DNA of 64,000 bases from Eukaryota sp. TZLM1-RC (GCA_040285825.1 JAUPSS010000003.1:2852001-2916000); one strand, 5' to 3'. Shown: positions 1 through 10,841, numbered from the stretch's first letter. Numbers and translations: made by a program. Notes: a model not told the origin generated them from the sequence alone.

Positions 1-581
1 TCAGCGCAAAAAATAATGGTTTTCTTAAAGTTAGTAAACGAAAGTGGAGAGGTATAGTTGAAATGAGGGGGTAAAAGGGAAAGTAAATCGTGTGAAATGG
101 CGACAGGTGAGCTGGCAGGGGTAGGTATCACGTCATCAAACTTGACATTCGATGACTTTGATTGAAGAAATGACCAAGCTTTTAAAGAGGCTCTGAGTTC
201 AATAGATTGTTCGGATGGATTAAACAAGTCGTACACCATGGATGGAGTTACAGTCACGGTAGAGAAATCACCAGGAGTAGTAAGAGAGGGTGTGTGTACA
301 GAAAAGTCAAGGCAAAGGAAGGAAACTAGGATGGGTAGGAGAGATGGATTGAGAGGGGTGAAGTGGAGGAATTCAGTAAACAGTGAGGTGTGGAGAGCAG
401 AAGAAATGGATTTCGCGGTAATAGGTGATGTTAAGAGAGAACGAAACTCATCCTGACGGTAATTGAGTACAGCATCGTCATCGTTGGGAAAAAGGCATTG
501 GGATATTGCAGAAAAGAGTAGTTCTACACCACTATCATCATCAGGTAGATTTGGACAGTATGTAGTTATCAACAAAGACAT
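1..581 (-). CDS. hypothetical protein, partial (runs off the left edge)
   Basis: The minus strand is open from an ATG at 581 to the first base of the window, with no stop codon, so at least 193 codons are coding and the C-terminus lies outside. The product starts M-S-L-L-I-T-T-Y and is rich in Ser, Pro, Phe and Leu, with no motif I recognise. The start is the first in-frame ATG after the degenerate repeat at 585-707, which also precedes two other genes here. The plus-strand frame at 238-456 is its antisense shadow. Function unknown; an uninterrupted frame of this length and its composition support a real gene. Confidence 0.55.
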   Translation of the reverse strand, partial: MSLLITTYCPNLPDDDSGVELLFSAISQCLFPNDDDAVLNYRQDEFRSLLTSPITAKSISSALHTSLFTEFLHFTPLNPSLLPILVSFLCLDFSVHTPSLTTPGDFSTVTVTPSMVYDLFNPSEQSIELRASLKAWSFLQSKSSNVKFDDVIPTPASSPVAISHDLLSLLPPHFNYTSPLSFTNFKKTIIFCA

Positions 582-584
582 CGA

Positions 585-707
585 CTAGTAGCACAAAGAT
601 GCCAAAAAGAATACTGCTGTGGAGGAAAGTAGTTGATCTTTTCAAAAATTGAGTTCTATAATATACTTTAAGATACTCATCATCCAAAACAAAACAATTG
701 TAATTAC
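585..707 (-). repeat. degenerate Fanzor 3'-end-like segment upstream of a start codon
   Basis: Read on the minus strand, this piece aligns with 17863-18013 and 13662-13823 (below). Shared features are a GTAAT start, the 'gatgagtat' core, 'ttgaaaagat', and an end 'ttgtgctactagtcgatgtc' that matches the other two at most positions. In the 17.6-kb copy the same stretch encodes the RuvC-III end of a Fanzor protein; here coding is lost. It ends directly at the ATG of the left-edge gene. The alignment is clear in the last 30 nt and weaker upstream. Confidence 0.4.
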
Positions 708-1065
708 CATAAACAGAGATCCAGTGATCTCAGACAGGATAATGTGTGGTAAATAGTATCAATAATATTTGATTCCAAGACTATTCGTATTTGAGATCAT
801 ATATACTTGCATTTCAAGTGCTCGTAACATCTATTCTTCTCACTCTGTCTCCCGACAATTTAATGTAATCCTGCACATAGATTTAGTTGGAAATCGAATC
901 GTGATTTATTGAGTTTAATATTCAAAGGCCCAACCAAGCAATTACTAATGGAGGGTACAAAAGCAAGCAAATAAACAAACAAGAACAGATAAAATCATTT
1001 ATCCAAACAAAAAACCTATTAAATAATACAAAATACACGTCTTTACAAACTAAAAACCAACAAAC
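708..1065. other. intergenic, no gene seen
   Basis: AT-rich sequence between the left-edge gene and the 3' end of the Arl1-type gene. I see no coding frame, RNA gene or repeat. The last part holds the 3' untranslated region of the minus-strand Arl1 gene. Confidence 0.5.
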
Positions 1066-1635
1066 TTATCCACTGTCATTCAAAGGCGGAGACTCCACAC
1101 CCCCTAATACATCACACAACCAATTGAAAGCCTCATCTATACCCTCCCCCGTCAGCACAGAGGTGGGTACCACAGACCATGGACGATTGGAAGGACAGCC
1201 CACGATGGCAGAAGCAACTTGACCAGCAGGAGTAGCATCTGAACAATCCTGTTTATTGGCCAACACCAAGATGGGAACAGACTCAAGGGCGGGTTCAGCA
1301 TAAAGGGCTTCTAATTCAGCTTTGGCAATGGCAAACCTGGACTGGTCAGTACAGTCCACACAAAAAACAACAGCGTCAGTGTCCACAAAATAGGACTTCC
1401 AGTAAAGACGTAAGCTAGACTGTCCACCAAGGTCCCAAGCTGCAAACCTTAGGTTTCGGACAGAGAGAGTTTCTACATTGAAACCGACAGTTGGTACTGT
1501 GCTTATGACTCTTCCGAGTTTAAGTCGGTAGAGAAGGGTAGTTTTACCACTATTGTCAAGACCGAGTAGAAGAAGTTTGCGTTCTCTGTTGGAAGAGAAC
1601 AGACGAGAAAAGAGTGAAGATATGAAGTTGCCCAT
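1066..1635 (-). CDS. ARL1: ARF-family small GTPase, Arl1-like
   Basis: Intact 189-residue protein, close to the ~181 residues usual for the family. Gly2 suits N-myristoylation and is followed by an amphipathic N-terminus rich in Phe, Ser and Leu. The P-loop GLDNSGKTT lies near residues 25-33, switch I TVPTVGFNVE near 47-56, WDLGGQ at 67-72, and NKQD supplies guanine specificity. Arl1 acts at the trans-Golgi, where it recruits golgins and tethering factors. Arl1 is chosen over Arf because of the YW-x-S/C-Y-F/Y-x-x-TDAVVF pattern and overall pattern; an Arf or another Arl is possible. No intron is needed. Confidence 0.85.
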   Translation of the reverse strand: MGNFISSLFSRLFSSNRERKLLLLGLDNSGKTTLLYRLKLGRVISTVPTVGFNVETLSVRNLRFAAWDLGGQSSLRLYWKSYFVDTDAVVFCVDCTDQSRFAIAKAELEALYAEPALESVPILVLANKQDCSDATPAGQVASAIVGCPSNRPWSVVPTSVLTGEGIDEAFNWLCDVLGGVESPPLNDSG

Positions 1636-1734
1636 TCCTACCTTGCAGATATTGTATTCAATGGGGAAGGTAAGTTGATAAAAGATGCCTTATACTGTGA
1701 GAGCAAATCCAAATGTATTTACCAAACCTACATC

Positions 1735-4700
1735 TTTTTTAACAAAATTTTAATTTTATTCAAAACCTATAAATCAACATCTAAAAAATCCATCTCTCCC
1801 AGAACAAAAACACTAGATGCAACTCTCTCATAGTGAGATCCAAGAGAAAGCAAAGCATCAGAAACCATCTTCAACATCCCCTTTTTGGACAAATTTGGAC
1901 CAAATGCTTTCCTCAATCAATTCAAGAAATTCCAAACCGATCTCTATTTAATTTACAGTTTTGCTGTAAAAAGCTTCAACAAAAATTGTCAAAGATTTTT
2001 GAAAGCTTGGATTTTGATGTTAGACTTGGCTTGGCCAAGAAAAAGAATCCCGCTTTTGCAAATCTTTTACAAGATATGTGTGACAGTACTTCTTCTGCCT
2101 TAGTAACAACAATTCCACAAGTATATGGTACTCTCTTATCCGATTCTGCTTGGACTCTGAATATGAGATTTCGTTCCTTTATCTGGCCTGATAATTTACC
2201 TCATAATTTAATTTGTAAATGTTCTCGAGAAATTACAACTACTCATTTGTTAAATTGTAAACATTTTATTACTTTTAGAAGCAAGGTTCATGATGCTGTA
2301 AGAGACCAGTTATATTGTATGTGTAAATCTCATAGAATTGAATCCTTCTTGGAACCTCTGTTGTCAAATCTGTTTGATGCTGAAAATGATTTTCATAAGA
2401 ATAATAGAGGTGATGTCATATTACCTGGATTAGATGGAAGCTTTATTTTATTGGATGTAATGTCTGTTGATCCTTGTAATGCCTCAAATGAAAGGCTTGT
2501 TAATTCTGAAATTCATAATCCCCTTTCAAATGCTGAAAATTTTAAATTCAAAAATACAATGAACCTTTGTCCAAATTGGCCAGTCTACAGCATGCAAAAT
2601 ACAATTTGTATCCATTTGTATTTTCCCTTTTTGGTTCACTTGCACCAACTGCTTTACGTTTTTGGATGATTTTGAAATGATTGTAAAGAGAAGAACTGGC
2701 AGAAATTTCAACAGATTGTTTTGGCAAAAATAGAATTGTGTTTTCTATTTTTAAGGGGATGTTGAAGATGGTTTCTGATGCTTTGCTTTCTCTTGGATCT
2801 CACTATGAGAGAGTTGCATCTAGTGTTTTTGTTTTGGGAGAGATGGTTTTTTTAGATGTTGATTTATAGTTTTAGAATAAAATTAAAATTTTGGTAAAAA
2901 AAAACATCCCCTTAAAAATAGAAAACACAATTCTATTTTGCCAAAACAATCTGTTGAAATTTCTCCCAGTTCTTCTCTTTACAATCATTTCAAAATCATC
3001 CAAAAAAACGTAAAGCAGTTGGTGCAAGTGAACCAAAAAGGGAAAATACAAATGGATACAAATTGTATTTTGCATGCTGTAGACTGGCCAATTTGGACAA
3101 AGGTTCATTGTATTTTTTGAATTTAAGATTTTCAGCATTTGAAAGGGGATTATGAATTTCAGAATTAACTAGCCTTTCATTTGAGGCATTACAAGGATCA
3201 ACAGACATTACATCCACTAAAATGAAACTTCCATCTAATCCAGGTAATATAACATCACCTCTATTATTCTTATGAAAATCATCTTCAGCATCAAACAGAT
3301 TTGACAACAGAGGTTCCAAGAAGGATTCAATTCTATGAGATTTACACATACAATATAACTGGTCTCTCACAGCATCATGAACCTTGCTTCTAAAAGTAAT
3401 AAAATGTTTACAATTTAACAAATGAGTAGTTATAATTTCTCGAGAACATTTACAAATTAAATTATGAGGTAAGTTATCAGGCCAGATGAAGGAACGAAAT
3501 CTCATATTCAGAGTTCTTGGCAGAATCGGATAAGAGAGTACCATAAACTTGTGGAATTGTTGTTACTAAGGCAGAAGAAGTACTGTCACGCATATCTTGT
3601 AAAAGATTTGCAAAAGCGGGATTCTTTTTCTTGGCCAAGCCAAGTCTAACATCAAAATCCAAGCTTTCAAAAATCTTTGACAATTTTTGTTGAAGCTTTT
3701 TACAGCAAAACTGTAAATTAAAAAGAGATCGGTTTGGAATTTCTTGAATTGATTGAGGAAAACATTTGGTCCAAATTTGTGGCGGCAATTTTTCAAGTTC
3801 ACAAGATAACTCATACAAATAAGGACTGCAATTGGAAACTAACAGATGAGAATCATCAGGAAATCTACGAGAAAATTCATAAATAAAATTTTTGCCACCA
3901 CCCAAGAATGCTGATTGAAACAAAATTGAAGATTTAGTAAATCCAATACCACCCAAATTTGCTGAAGAAAATAAATGGCTTTTCAACATTCCTGGTTCTA
4001 CATCCAATAAATCAGCAAAAAATTCTGTTCTCAATGAATAAAAAGAACGACAAAAATCTAATGCTATGGAAGGAGCACAGGATCTCAAAATGTGGGTTAT
4101 TCTCCCAGTGTAGCAAATTTTAAGCATAAAAAATTTAATATGTTTTTCTATATCTAAAGAAGAAATTGAATTAAGTTCAATTTTCATTTTTTCCAAAATA
4201 ACTTGTAATTCATTCTGAATTTGAGGCACGTTTCCTCACCAACAACCAAGGAACTTAAAAGCATCACTACTATATTTAGTAAAAGGGACAATAGAATCGA
4301 TTATCACGAGATCTTGAGCAGAAGGGCCAATCAGAAGGCATTTGCTCGCATTAAGATGAAGCCCAATATTTTCATATGAATCGGCAATTTCTTGAGCAAC
4401 CAATTCTAGTAAATCAAATGAACCAATCAAGGATATATCATCCATATAAGCAACTATTTTTATAGATGGGTATTTTTGCTTAATGATATTTAAAGTTTTG
4501 TGAATAGCTAAACAAAACAATAATGGGCCTAAAGGATCTCCCTGCTTCACTCCAGAAGATGATTTAAGACCAAATGAATTAAAAATTAAATCTGATTCTT
4601 TCCCATAAAAATGGTAGAAAAAACTCGATAGCTCAGGAAAATCAGATTTAATAACTTCAAAAATTGCTTCTCGCTTTACAGAATTAAAAGCATTTTTAAA

Positions 4701-5003
4701 GTCGAGATTAAAAATAAAATTATTTTCCCCTGCATTTAAAAAGGTATCAGAGGCAATAGCAGCAACAGAAGCACCATCAATTGTTTTGATTCCAAATTGA
4801 TGAGGATTCAAAAATGTAGAAGCTTTGTCTTTGACACGATCGAAGACAATTGATGCCAGCAAACGAGAAAGAGATTGACCAACAGCAATTGGGCGTATTC
4901 CATCAGGTTTGATTCCGTTTCCAGGTTTTACTAAAGCAATCCTAAAACCTACATTGGAAATCCATTCTTCATTACAACTCCAGACACTATTGAGCTGCCA
5001 CAT
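1735..5003 (-). mobile_element. non-LTR retrotransposon, family B copy, split by a second copy
   Basis: The 3' end is at the left (T-run 1735-1740, the complement of a poly-A tail) and the body continues to about 5003. It is interrupted at 1873-1883 by a plus-strand family B copy and resumes at 2903. The RT part (4236-5003) has the KPG-x-RPI region, the FNLDFKNAFNSV block, GVKQGDPLGPLLF and the YMDD active site. The 3' part carries a C-x-C..H..C knuckle and an RGDV...LDV pair typical of restriction-like endonuclease elements. A frameshift or stop near 4230 and another near 3500 break the frame. The 5' part before the RT is missing. Confidence 0.8.
1884..2902 (+). mobile_element. 5'-truncated family B non-LTR copy inserted in family B
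   Basis: Plus-strand copy starting inside the RT thumb/linker (I-W-T-K-C-F region) and ending with the family 3' UTR plus a run of A. It is flanked by an 11-bp duplication, aacatcccctt, at 1873-1883 and 2903-2913; the uninterrupted sequence is seen at 20514-20525. The frame is open from about 1890 to 2550 and shifts before the C-terminus. It encodes the C-x-C..H..C motif and the endonuclease-like region, but no RT. This is a typical target-primed insertion. Confidence 0.8.
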
Positions 5004-5006
5004 CGT

Positions 5007-5799
5007 TTAAGATGGACTGATATATTCTTCTACAGAGATCTTCTTGACTACTCCCTTTTTAGTTCCTCCCTGTCTTCTTTTAGCACCTGATGAGGATGTG
5101 CTTGTTTCAGGAACTTGCGATGGACAGTTTCTTCTGTTGTGTCCTTCTCCGCGACATATACCACATCTTCTCGGTTTTTTGTCCTTCTCAGCAGTCTTCT
5201 TTTTCTGATCTCTCTGCGAAGTAGATGATCCATTTTCGAAATCTTTTGTTTGAGTTTTTTGTCTCTCGAAAATGGATGGTCTACCTTCACCGTTGATTGC
5301 AGATGTTATACTGGTATATATATTTATGGCAGAGTTGAAGTCCGTATTCCAATACGTGCTGCACGTCTGACACTTCACTAAACACCACGGTGTTGATTTT
5401 GCTTTTTCTTCTAGTGAATCCTTCTGTTCATCCCATTTTTGTTGAAAATCTCTTTTTCTATTAGGATTGTTTTGATTAAATAAATCAATTTCTTGTTTTA
5501 ACTTTTTTGCTTTTTCTTTTTACTTGTCGTTTGCCCTTAGGACCTAACACTTTAATACAAGAATCATTGACACTTTCTCCAAATTTTCCCTTGGCAGCAC
5601 AACTGGAACAAGATTTACTCGTTCTATATTCATCAACTAGGAAAATTCGATAACCAAATCTTCTTAATAGTTTGCAAATTTCGGTTCCTCTTATGGTTGA
5701 CGTTTTTCCCTTCCCTGTATTTCCTTTCGAGCTCCAGTCACCATAACCAATAACTACCTCTTCAGGGGAGCCAAAGCTCAATTTGAATCTTTCCAACAT
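5007..5799 (-). pseudogene. Fanzor (TnpB-like) C-terminal half with CCHC knuckle, frameshifted (locus 3)
   Basis: Fanzor proteins are eukaryotic relatives of TnpB, RNA-guided DNA nucleases with a RuvC fold. The segment reads V-V-I-G-Y-G-D-W-S near its start, then VDEYRTSKSCSSC (rearranged RuvC glutamate plus first zinc pair), a basic insert, a second pair CQTC, and the RuvC-III motif WNTDFNSAINI followed by G-E-G-R-P, as in TnpB C-termini. A one-base shift in an A-rich tract near 5515-5525 breaks the frame. RuvC-I and the N-terminus are not seen. Unusually, the tail continues into a CCHC knuckle (C-G-I-C..GH..C) before the stop. It lies just after a MULE remnant on the same strand, so it may be MULE cargo. 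Confidence 0.8.
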
Positions 5800-6109
5800 G
5801 TTTTTTTCAATTCTTTGATTATTCTTTTTCTACACCAATATAACATCGAGAGGAGATTCATCAATAACGTTGTCACTCGTTTCATCATCCAAAGTGTCTT
5901 CTTCGATAAGAATCTCATTCTCGTCTACATCATCCTTTCTATCGGCTCCAGTTAAGGCTTCATTGAAATGCCCTGCAAGAATGTGATCGAGTTCATCTTT
6001 TTCTTCTCAATGTGGCACTTTTGCTTTCGGTCTGTTTGCTCTTGTTATCCTCTTCTTTCGTCGTCTTCCAATTTTCTTTGAAAAATCTGCTGGACACATC
6101 GTGTTCTTA
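5800..6109 (-). other. acidic, degenerate coding-like stretch between MULE and Fanzor remnants
   Basis: On the minus strand this interval gives a basic piece (K-I-G-R-R-R-K-K-R) and then a long acidic piece rich in Asp and Glu, with scattered stops at about 6007 and 5833. It looks like the decayed linker between the SWIM-finger remnant at 6110-6400 and Fanzor locus 3. No domain is recognised. Confidence 0.4.
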
Positions 6110-6400
6110 CTATCCTTTTCCATTGTGTTCTGTCACAAACTGGATTATATTCCGTTCTCTTACGTATACAAACAAGCGGCTACCTTGTAGCCTTCCCCTT
6201 TCAAGTGGATTTATTTGAAGAAGTAAACAAGCTGATGCCATATCTGAACACGGATATCCTTGCTTTTCAAGCAATCCACATCCACACCGTTTATTTAACA
6301 CATCAACGACGAAGGTCCCAGTTTTTGTTCGAACTTCTATAAGAGGTTTAGCTGCATCGCCGCACTTTTTCGCTCTGCCTTTAAGTAATGAATCTTTCAC
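6110..6400 (-). pseudogene. MULE transposase C-terminal remnant (SWIM finger)
   Basis: The frame reads F-V-V-D-V-L-N-K-R-C-G-C-G followed by L-L-E-K-Q-G-Y-P-C-S-D-M, the SWIM zinc-finger pattern CxC...PCxH found after MULE/MuDR transposase cores. The final His is replaced by Asp, so the finger is probably dead. The transposase core upstream is gone or unreadable. The equivalent region of the MULE at 61.0-63.0 kb reads ECSCGALEK and so on. Confidence 0.6.
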
Positions 6401-6533
6401 TTACTGATAGACGTAAAGAACTATAGGTACGGTCTCAGTTCTCAATTCTCGGTCTGCTTCTTCTCATCTGGTATTTATCCAATCAGTTAACTTAGATCTA
6501 ATTACCTCCAGCATACTGATAACCCGGAGTTCT

Positions 6534-6690
6534 CTTGTTGCCAAAAGCCAGTTGTTCAAACTTTCTATTTATAAGGGAATGGTGAAACTAATGTCTAATT
6601 CACTTTTTTCTCGTGGTAAATTTTCTGATTGTTTAGCAATTAACTGTGTCGATGCAGGAGAGGCAGGTCTTGAGGATGTGGAGCTTTAGT
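6534..6690 (+). pseudogene. non-LTR retrotransposon 3'-end fragment
   Basis: An open stretch reads L-F-K-L-S-I-Y-K-G-M-V-K-L-M-S and ends in E-A-G-L-E-D-V-E-L before TAG. This matches the last ~50 residues of families B and D (F-K-G-M-L-K-M-V-S ... LDVDL or LEDIEF). A similar end (gatgcaggagaaacaggtt) is near 42916. Only this short tail is left. Confidence 0.55.
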
Positions 6691-6932
6691 TGTGTATTTG
6701 ATGATTTTTTATTCGGTATTTGATCAATAAAGAATCCGACATAATTAATAGAACCAATTTAAAAGTTTTAACAAAACTTTTAGTTTTGGCAATGGGTAGA
6801 CGTCAATTGATGTGTTGCAAGAAATTCAAAAGGAACATTTAATTGATAATAGTAAAAAAATTAATGTATAAATTGAAAAACTAAAAACAAAACTAAAAAC
6901 AATAAACCAATTCAAATAGTTGAGCAAAGCAA

Positions 6933-8528
6933 TCACATCAAAAAGTTTTCCTGAAAAGTGGCATTACTTGATAGTCCCAATTGCTTCAAGTACTTAGAAA
7001 TTCGAGAAACAAATGAAGTTCCTCCCAAAACATACGAAATAGTGTCAGGGGAAGTAACTGAGCAAACGTGATCAACCGTGACTCTACCTGCAACTACATC
7101 ATCACAAAGGCAATTGACAATATTGTCAAGAGAATTCAATTGAGCTACAACAAGGATACAGCAAACCTTGAAACCTTGACTCTTTCCAAATTCGGCAAGT
7201 GTGCATAAATCAGAACCAATTGGGCCAAGTTCATTAGGACACTCCACTTCTAATATTATATGTAAATTTGGAAGAGGAACTGTTGTCGTCTGGTCGCAGC
7301 GATTGAAATCAGCAATCCGCTCAAAGAACCGAACAAGACCGATAGTAGCGCCAATTCCAACCCCGCTAGAGAAAATGGTAACGTTTTTATTAGCTAAAAT
7401 GTTCCTGCCCAGATGTCCATAATAACCATCAATCCTGACAGTCTGACCCTTCTCCCAGTTTCTCGCCTCCCTTGCTAGCCGTGTTCCCCCTGCCAGAACA
7501 AGTTCATGGTGGACTGAATCAGGGAGAGAAGCAAGGGACAGGGGATGGGGGGATTGAGCGAAGGGGTTTCTCGAAGGACGTTGAAGCACAACAAAGGAAG
7601 CAGGTCCATAACAAGGACCTAACACCTGGTTGTCGGCTCTGGCCAGCACCACTCTAGTCATGCCATCAGAAATCCTTTCCGATTGAACAACATGGAAGTT
7701 GGAGCCAGGGCGACGCTTTGTAAAGAGTTGAAGGATTCTAGGGGCAAGAAACATCACTAGAAGAACATGGAGACCATTGTAAATAGAAGATCTACTCCCA
7801 AATAAAGTTGGTACTGAGTTAGATGAATAGGCAGCAGACCTCATATGTTGAGACAGTTCGTAAAGAGCGAAATAAATCTCAAAATGAACAAGGCGCCAGA
7901 ACCACCAAGGAATAAACCCCTTGATACGTATCAGTCGTAGAATAAACGGTGACTTTAAATTTGAAGGTAACCGCCTAAAGAAACTCAAAACACTTATAAG
8001 TGTCATTGAATACATTGCAAACTGGCCAGCTAGTCTTCGAGACTCCCGTTGATAGATTGCTTCTGGAAGAGCAATGTCAGGAAATTCAATCTTGAAAACA
8101 TAAGCCAGAATGTCCACCGCATCATAAACTGCATGGTAACCCTGGCTAACTCGACGGAGATAGGCGTGACAGACAACCAGAAAGAGAACAAGAGGGTCCA
8201 AATGACGATGAAGAGTCCACATTTTTTCCAGGGAGAGCAGTTTTTCAAGTAGTTTGTTTCGTGTACCTAAACCTACCATAAAAACGATGATGGTGTAGGC
8301 CGTCCATCCTAGAACTGCAGATATAACAGAAAGATAGAAATGTTGAAATACAGGTGGACGAGATGTGTTTAGCTCAATAACGAAGAAAATAACAATAAGA
8401 ATGACAAGCAACATGCAGAATCCTTGAATAGCCAGAGCATCGGATTTGTAAAGATCCTTCAAAGCAAACGGATGCTTAATCCTGCAATGTTTGACTGTAT
8501 AATCACCTTTGGGGGAAACTCTTACCAT
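6933..8528 (-). CDS. ferric reductase / NADPH oxidase-like flavocytochrome b
   Basis: Intact 531-residue protein. Hydrophobic segments lie near residues 33-52, 64-86, 111-127, 170-184, 209-226 and 250-268. Two histidine pairs fit haem coordination in the membrane: H107/H121 (HX13H) and H215/H228 (HX12H). Downstream are a weak FAD motif HPLS (328-331) and a nucleotide-binding glycine motif S-G-V-G-I-G-A-T (388-395). Members pass electrons from NADPH through FAD and two haems across a membrane to oxygen or ferric iron. The sequence cannot separate NOX from ferric reductase, though the protein is short for a fungal FRE. No EF hands. The start is the first ATG. Confidence 0.75.
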   Translation of the reverse strand: MVRVSPKGDYTVKHCRIKHPFALKDLYKSDALAIQGFCMLLVILIVIFFVIELNTSRPPVFQHFYLSVISAVLGWTAYTIIVFMVGLGTRNKLLEKLLSLEKMWTLHRHLDPLVLFLVVCHAYLRRVSQGYHAVYDAVDILAYVFKIEFPDIALPEAIYQRESRRLAGQFAMYSMTLISVLSFFRRLPSNLKSPFILRLIRIKGFIPWWFWRLVHFEIYFALYELSQHMRSAAYSSNSVPTLFGSRSSIYNGLHVLLVMFLAPRILQLFTKRRPGSNFHVVQSERISDGMTRVVLARADNQVLGPCYGPASFVVLQRPSRNPFAQSPHPLSLASLPDSVHHELVLAGGTRLAREARNWEKGQTVRIDGYYGHLGRNILANKNVTIFSSGVGIGATIGLVRFFERIADFNRCDQTTTVPLPNLHIILEVECPNELGPIGSDLCTLAEFGKSQGFKVCCILVVAQLNSLDNIVNCLCDDVVAGRVTVDHVCSVTSPDTISYVLGGTSFVSRISKYLKQLGLSSNATFQENFLM

Positions 8529-9406
8529 AAAGGAAGGGAATATGTGAGGAAAAGCGGTTCACACTTTGAGATGACGTGACGTGATTTCGATTATAGAATA
8601 TAAGGTGATGTGTTATGTGAGACTGTGTTACATTGTAAACACTGTGTTGAAGCAGAAACACCTGGATGAGGAGCAAAACTCTTATAGTGACCAATCAGTC
8701 TTTTTGACCTGGTCCTAAAGATGGCACCAATTTCAGACAGAAATTAAAGGTGGTTTCCTAGGAGGTGTATGGTACAATTCTATCTGGTTTGTTGTGCTGA
8801 TTGATAGAACCAATAATCATCATATAATTAACTGCTGCCTAAAACAATTAGAGTGAATTAGCAGCTTTTCCCATCATCAAAGTCCCATTTGTACTACCAG
8901 AGCTTCAATTTCTGATTAAATTTATAGTTCAAAACTGATTACATTCTCCATTTCATCCAGATTCCAGTCCTGCTAATTGTGTTTGCTACTGATTAAAATG
9001 GTTATCAATTGTTGCAAAATTCTGATGCTCAAGACGGTCACAATAATGAACGTAATCGTTTCTATTGCCATAAACAATTCATACAGTTTATTGTTATGTA
9101 GGCCGAAGACATTCTGGATAGAAGAGAGAGATCATAGGTGTTCAAGAGAGAAGTGTCTATCTAGTGTGGTTGTTTTAGCTTCAAAAAAGGAGTTTCAGAT
9201 AAGATTCCTGAAATTAACAATTTCACCACAATTTTAAGAATTTTACTTGTTTTTAGTTTCATTTTGTCATTTTTCGTTTTCCCCAAAACCACCCCCAAAA
9301 CCAATGCCAAATCAGTTCAGGAGCTTCTTTGCATAATGACGTGCCAATAATGTTCAAATAAACAACAAAAAACATCAACTATGTATTTACAAAATAACTT
9401 ACTTTA
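8529..9406. other. intergenic, no gene seen
   Basis: AT-rich, 5' of the flavocytochrome gene and 3' of the small hypothetical gene at 9407. The few frames in it are short and lack coding character. No RNA gene or repeat was recognised. Confidence 0.45.
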
Positions 9407-9661
9407 TTACAGATTGTCTAAATGAACAGAGATATCTTCAACAGTATTGAAAAGGGCTTCCAGCTCTCGTTCGTCTAGCTCAATGTTAGGATTTTCCTTC
9501 GAGATGCCAATAGAAAGCTTCAAACCAAGAAAAACGCTAGGGACAGAAGCGTTTTTGTTTGATGAATGACTAACAGTTTTGTTTAACTTCAAATCAGAAC
9601 TTTCAAGGAAAGTTTTCCTGGTATTATTACCATATGAGCGAGGAGCTTGAGGCGTGTACAT
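9407..9661 (-). CDS. hypothetical protein, possibly 5'-truncated
   Basis: The frame is open from 9781 to 9407; the first ATG inside is at 9661. The part upstream of that ATG is Pro/Thr/Gln-rich (Y-A-A-P-P-P-T-P-Q-P) and looks coding. The tail is acidic (E-L-D-E-R-E-L-E-A-L-F). The upstream end meets the left edge of Fanzor locus 1 near 9768, so the N-terminal part may have been lost by that insertion, or lies in another exon. No family recognised. Confidence 0.45.
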   Translation of the reverse strand: MYTPQAPRSYGNNTRKTFLESSDLKLNKTVSHSSNKNASVPSVFLGLKLSIGISKENPNIELDERELEALFNTVEDISVHLDNL

Positions 9662-10841
9662 GGACTGTACCGGTTGAGGCGTCGGTGGTGGAGCAGCATA
9701 AGTTGTAGTTTGTGGAGGGCCAGTAGTGGGGCATGAACTGAGGGAGTTATAGAAAGAAGTTGAAAGATTACAGGGGAGTCCTCAAGCTCGAAAAAAGAAG
9801 TTAAGTGAGGGACATAAGAACCTAGTTTATGAAATGAGCGGAAAGCGTGGGAACAGTGAAAACCTCACAAATTCGGACTGACCTTCTTTTGGTCACCGAG
9901 ATTTGTCATGAAGCTTCTTTATTGCTTCAATCTTTTCTTCCAAATTTTCCGTTGGCATCTAGAGCTTTAGTGGAACAGGATGTATTGTGTCTTTTTATGA
10001 CCGTCATCGCCACTGGTTCTACTCCAAAGCCTTCCACATCTAAAGGCCAACGCCAATTACTCCATATCTTTTACAGTGGATTTCTTCCAGAATGCCCACG
10101 AGACAGGTCTCTTGTTTCTTTGTGGGAAAATTCTTTAGTGCCTTACAGAAATTCATTCAATATTTTTCTCAATGCTTGGCTGCAATCTCAGAATTGTAAT
10201 TTTATCAATAGAAAAGGGCTTTCTCCTTACCTTGCTTGTCGGGCTCGTCAATTGGCGTCTAACGTGAAAACAAGTTTACCTAAAGTTTGTCAATCCTGGA
10301 CAAAAAACATTATTCGTGCTCATTGTAGAGCTCTAGATAAAACAAATATCTTTGCCAATAATATTCTCTGACTTTTGCCAGATGAACCATTAACCCAACC
10401 CGAGGAAGTAGTTGTTGATTTTGTTCTTGTACACTACATCAATTTCAATCTGAATAAATCAAGAGAAAGATTCTCTTTATTAAATGCATGTAAGTTTATC
10501 TTGAATCTTCTTCAAAGATTTCCTGCCACTGCTTCTCTACTGTGCTCATACGATAAAATCACCTTTTCATCAAATAAAATTGGTGATCTTTTTCTCTTTA
10601 ATTTTAACAATACTTACTCACTTTCTTTTCTCCTATGCATTGCTGGAAGACATTTAGAATAATACCTTTAGCTTCTCATAAAGGTTCTCAATTTCATGGG
10701 GTACCTTCACATGTTTTCCACTCTGTGAAACAATTTCCACTTATTGAAGAATTATCTTCCAAAACAAAATTCATCAAAAATACTTGTCTGAAACGAATAT
10801 TCAAACAATGCCCTTACCAAAAATTTAATATCAACACAAAA

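Noticed and set aside
238-456. Plus-strand 72-codon frame at the left edge
   Set aside because: It is antisense to a longer uninterrupted minus-strand frame (581 to 1) that fits a gene running off the window.
1735-2902. Twin-priming inversion of one non-LTR copy
   Set aside because: Both the inverted and direct parts contain the same 3' end, and an 11-bp duplication brackets the plus copy, so two insertions explain it better.
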